DNA of 64,000 bases, taken from positions 37,541 through 101,540 of the forward strand of contig JOFO01000022.1 in assembly GCA_000721275.1 (NCBI GenBank), in the 5' to 3' direction. Below, in pieces: positions 62,755 to 64,000 of this stretch. Origin of the DNA: Microtetraspora glauca (GTDB taxonomy: Bacteria; Actinomycetota; Actinomycetes; Streptomycetales; Streptomycetaceae). A model generated the notes under the pieces. It was not told the DNA's origin, searched no databases, and saw only the letters and a program-made list of their open reading frames with translations. Each line of letters begins with the position of its first letter. Within the stretch, counting starts at the first letter, position 1. The position numbers and the translations under genes are program-made.

Positions 62755-63897
62755 TCACTTGTCGATGTCGCCGACGACGAAGAAGAACGACCCCAGGATC
62801 GCGACCATGTCCGCGACCAGCGTTCCCGGCAGCAGCTCCACCAGCGCCTGGATGTTGTTGTACGAGGCCGAGCGCAGCTTCAGCCGGTACGGCGTCTTCT
62901 CGCCCTTCGACACCAGGTAGTAGCCGTTCAGCCCGAGCGGGTTCTCGGTCCAGGCGTACGTGTGCCCCTCCGGCGCCTTCAGCACCTTCGGCAGCCGCTG
63001 GTTGACCGGCCCGCGCGGCAGCTCCGCCAGCCGGTCGAGGCAGGCGTCCGCCAGCTCCAGCGCGTTGTGCGTCTGCTCCAGCAGGCACTCGAAGCGGGCC
63101 AGGCAGTCGCCCTCCTCGCGGACCACCACCCGCAGAGTGTCCTGGAGCTCCCCGTACGCCAGGTACGGCTCGTCGCGCCGCAGGTCGAAGTCGACGCCGG
63201 AGGCGCGGGCGATCGGCCCGGACACCCCGTAGGCGTGCACCGTCTCCCGGGCCAGGACGCCGACGCCGCGCGTGCGGGCGCGGAAGATCTCGTTGCCGAG
63301 GACCAGCCGGTCGTACACGTCCATCCGCGACCGCACGTCCGCGACCGCCTGCCGGGCCCGGCCCAGCCAGCCGGCCGGCAGGTCCTCCTTGAGGCCGCCG
63401 ACCCGGTTGAACATGTAGTGCATCCGGCCGCCGGAGACCTCCTCCATCACCGTCTGGAGCTCCTCGCGCTCACGGAAGGCGTGGAAGACGGGGGTGATCC
63501 CGCCCAGCTCCAGCGGGTACGACCCCAGGAACATCAGGTGGTTGAGGACCCGGTTCAGCTCCGCCAGCAGCGTCCGCAGCCACACGGCCCGCTCCGGCAC
63601 CTCCATGCCGAGCATCCGCTCGACGCCCATCACCACGCCGAGCTCGTTGGAGAACGCCGACAGCCAGTCGTGGCGGTTGGCCAGCATGACGATCTGCCGG
63701 TAGTCCCGCGCCTCGAAGAGCTTCTCGGCACCCCGGTGCATGTAGCCCACGACCGGCTCCGCGTGCCGGATCACCTCGCCGTCGAGCACGAGCCGCAGCC
63801 GGAGCACGCCGTGCGTGGAGGGGTGCTGCGGGCCGATGTTCAGCACCATGTCGGTGCTCTCCGCCGCGCCGCCGATGCCGACCGTGGTCTCCGTCAT
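62755..63897 (-). CDS. nuoD: Orphan NADH-quinone oxidoreductase subunit D
   Basis: 380 residues of the 49-kDa/NuoD family: [63 protein letters not shown], and the C-terminal [20 protein letters not shown]. In complex I this subunit helps form the quinone site. It is shorter than a usual NuoD (about 440 residues). No other nuo gene is next to it, so it is a second copy, like nuoD2 of S. coelicolor as I recall. ATG 63897 ([10 protein letters not shown]) is seven bases after a GATACT hexamer. Confidence 0.92.
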   Translation of the reverse strand: MTETTVGIGGAAESTDMVLNIGPQHPSTHGVLRLRLVLDGEVIRHAEPVVGYMHRGAEKLFEARDYRQIVMLANRHDWLSAFSNELGVVMGVERMLGMEVPERAVWLRTLLAELNRVLNHLMFLGSYPLELGGITPVFHAFREREELQTVMEEVSGGRMHYMFNRVGGLKEDLPAGWLGRARQAVADVRSRMDVYDRLVLGNEIFRARTRGVGVLARETVHAYGVSGPIARASGVDFDLRRDEPYLAYGELQDTLRVVVREEGDCLARFECLLEQTHNALELADACLDRLAELPRGPVNQRLPKVLKAPEGHTYAWTENPLGLNGYYLVSKGEKTPYRLKLRSASYNNIQALVELLPGTLVADMVAILGSFFFVVGDIDK

Positions 63898-63904
63898 GCC
63901 GGAC

Positions 63905-63910
63905 AGTATC
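63905..63910 (-). promoter_or_regulatory. -10 hexamer GATACT of nuoD
   Basis: On the minus strand GATACT is followed by seven bases and then ATG 63897, predicting transcription from about 63898. Confidence 0.45.
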
Positions 63911-64000
63911 CCCCGCCGGACGCCCCGCCGACGGGCCAGCCCCCAGCCTGTGGACAACCCCGGCCCACCCGCCCGCCTGTGGAAAACAACCCCGAAGCCC

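Overview
The window is chromosomal DNA of a high-GC filamentous actinobacterium, almost certainly Streptomyces. The evidence is very strong third-position GC bias, frequent GTG/TTG starts, a bldG anti-anti-sigma gene, a whiJ-type regulatory trio (DUF397 protein, RsbW-like ATPase, XRE/DUF5753 regulator), a TopA with a lysine-repeat tail and a thymidylate kinase fused to an MFS-like membrane domain. The gene order resembles, from memory, the S. coelicolor segments around bldG-topA and around ftsH-fol-nuoD2. No phage, plasmid, CRISPR or insertion sequence is seen.

Layout. 1-5656: a DECH-box helicase (its 3' end lies outside the window), divergent from bldG and a partner ATPase, then a proton-pumping pyrophosphatase. 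5819-18175: a small lipoprotein, a class I methyltransferase, a tiny membrane protein, topA, the MFS-Tmk fusion, the DNA polymerase III delta' subunit (holB) and a secreted tripeptidyl-peptidase-like lipoprotein. A tRNA-Thr(CGT) follows at 18272. 18427-28733 is a more variable stretch. It holds a flavin-type split-barrel protein, a decayed ECF41 sigma pseudogene, a DUF6479 protein, a SigE-family sigma factor with a membrane partner, a PolI-like polymerase, an ATPase-LuxR regulator divergent from a quinone oxidoreductase, and a truncated FtsX-type permease abutting a DUF2786 gene at an apparent deletion scar. 28881-43758: a FUSC transporter, the whiJ-like trio with a shared 17-bp site, an aldehyde dehydrogenase, DinB, an Asp-box lipoprotein, ClC plus glutamate decarboxylase (an acid-stress pair), YbjQ, a DedA protein with a Gly/Tyr/Gln-rich tail, a ThrE-type exporter and inorganic pyrophosphatase.

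43862-54221 is a conserved core block: a PBP4-type carboxypeptidase, a zinc metalloprotease, tilS-hpt-ftsH, folE, and the minus-strand series folP, NTF2-like, folB, folK, DUF3180. 54259-63897: an aminoacyl-phosphatidylglycerol synthase divergent from a membrane-anchored esterase, an osmoprotectant-type ABC transporter (ATPase divergent from two permeases and a lipoprotein), a coiled-coil membrane protein coupled to a GNAT enzyme, and an orphan nuoD.

Two themes recur. Many genes have a TANNNT-like hexamer placed so that transcription would begin at or within two bases of the start codon (leaderless mRNAs). Several control arrangements also stand out: a hairpin that may bridge a distant Shine-Dalgarno to the ftsH start, the shared site flanking the whiJ-like trio, and signal-like repeats in the tail of the MFS-Tmk fusion. 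No wholly new multi-gene system is evident. The most promising leads are the whiJ-like operator pair, the ftsH leader, the MFS-Tmk tail and the lipid aminoacylation/esterase pair.
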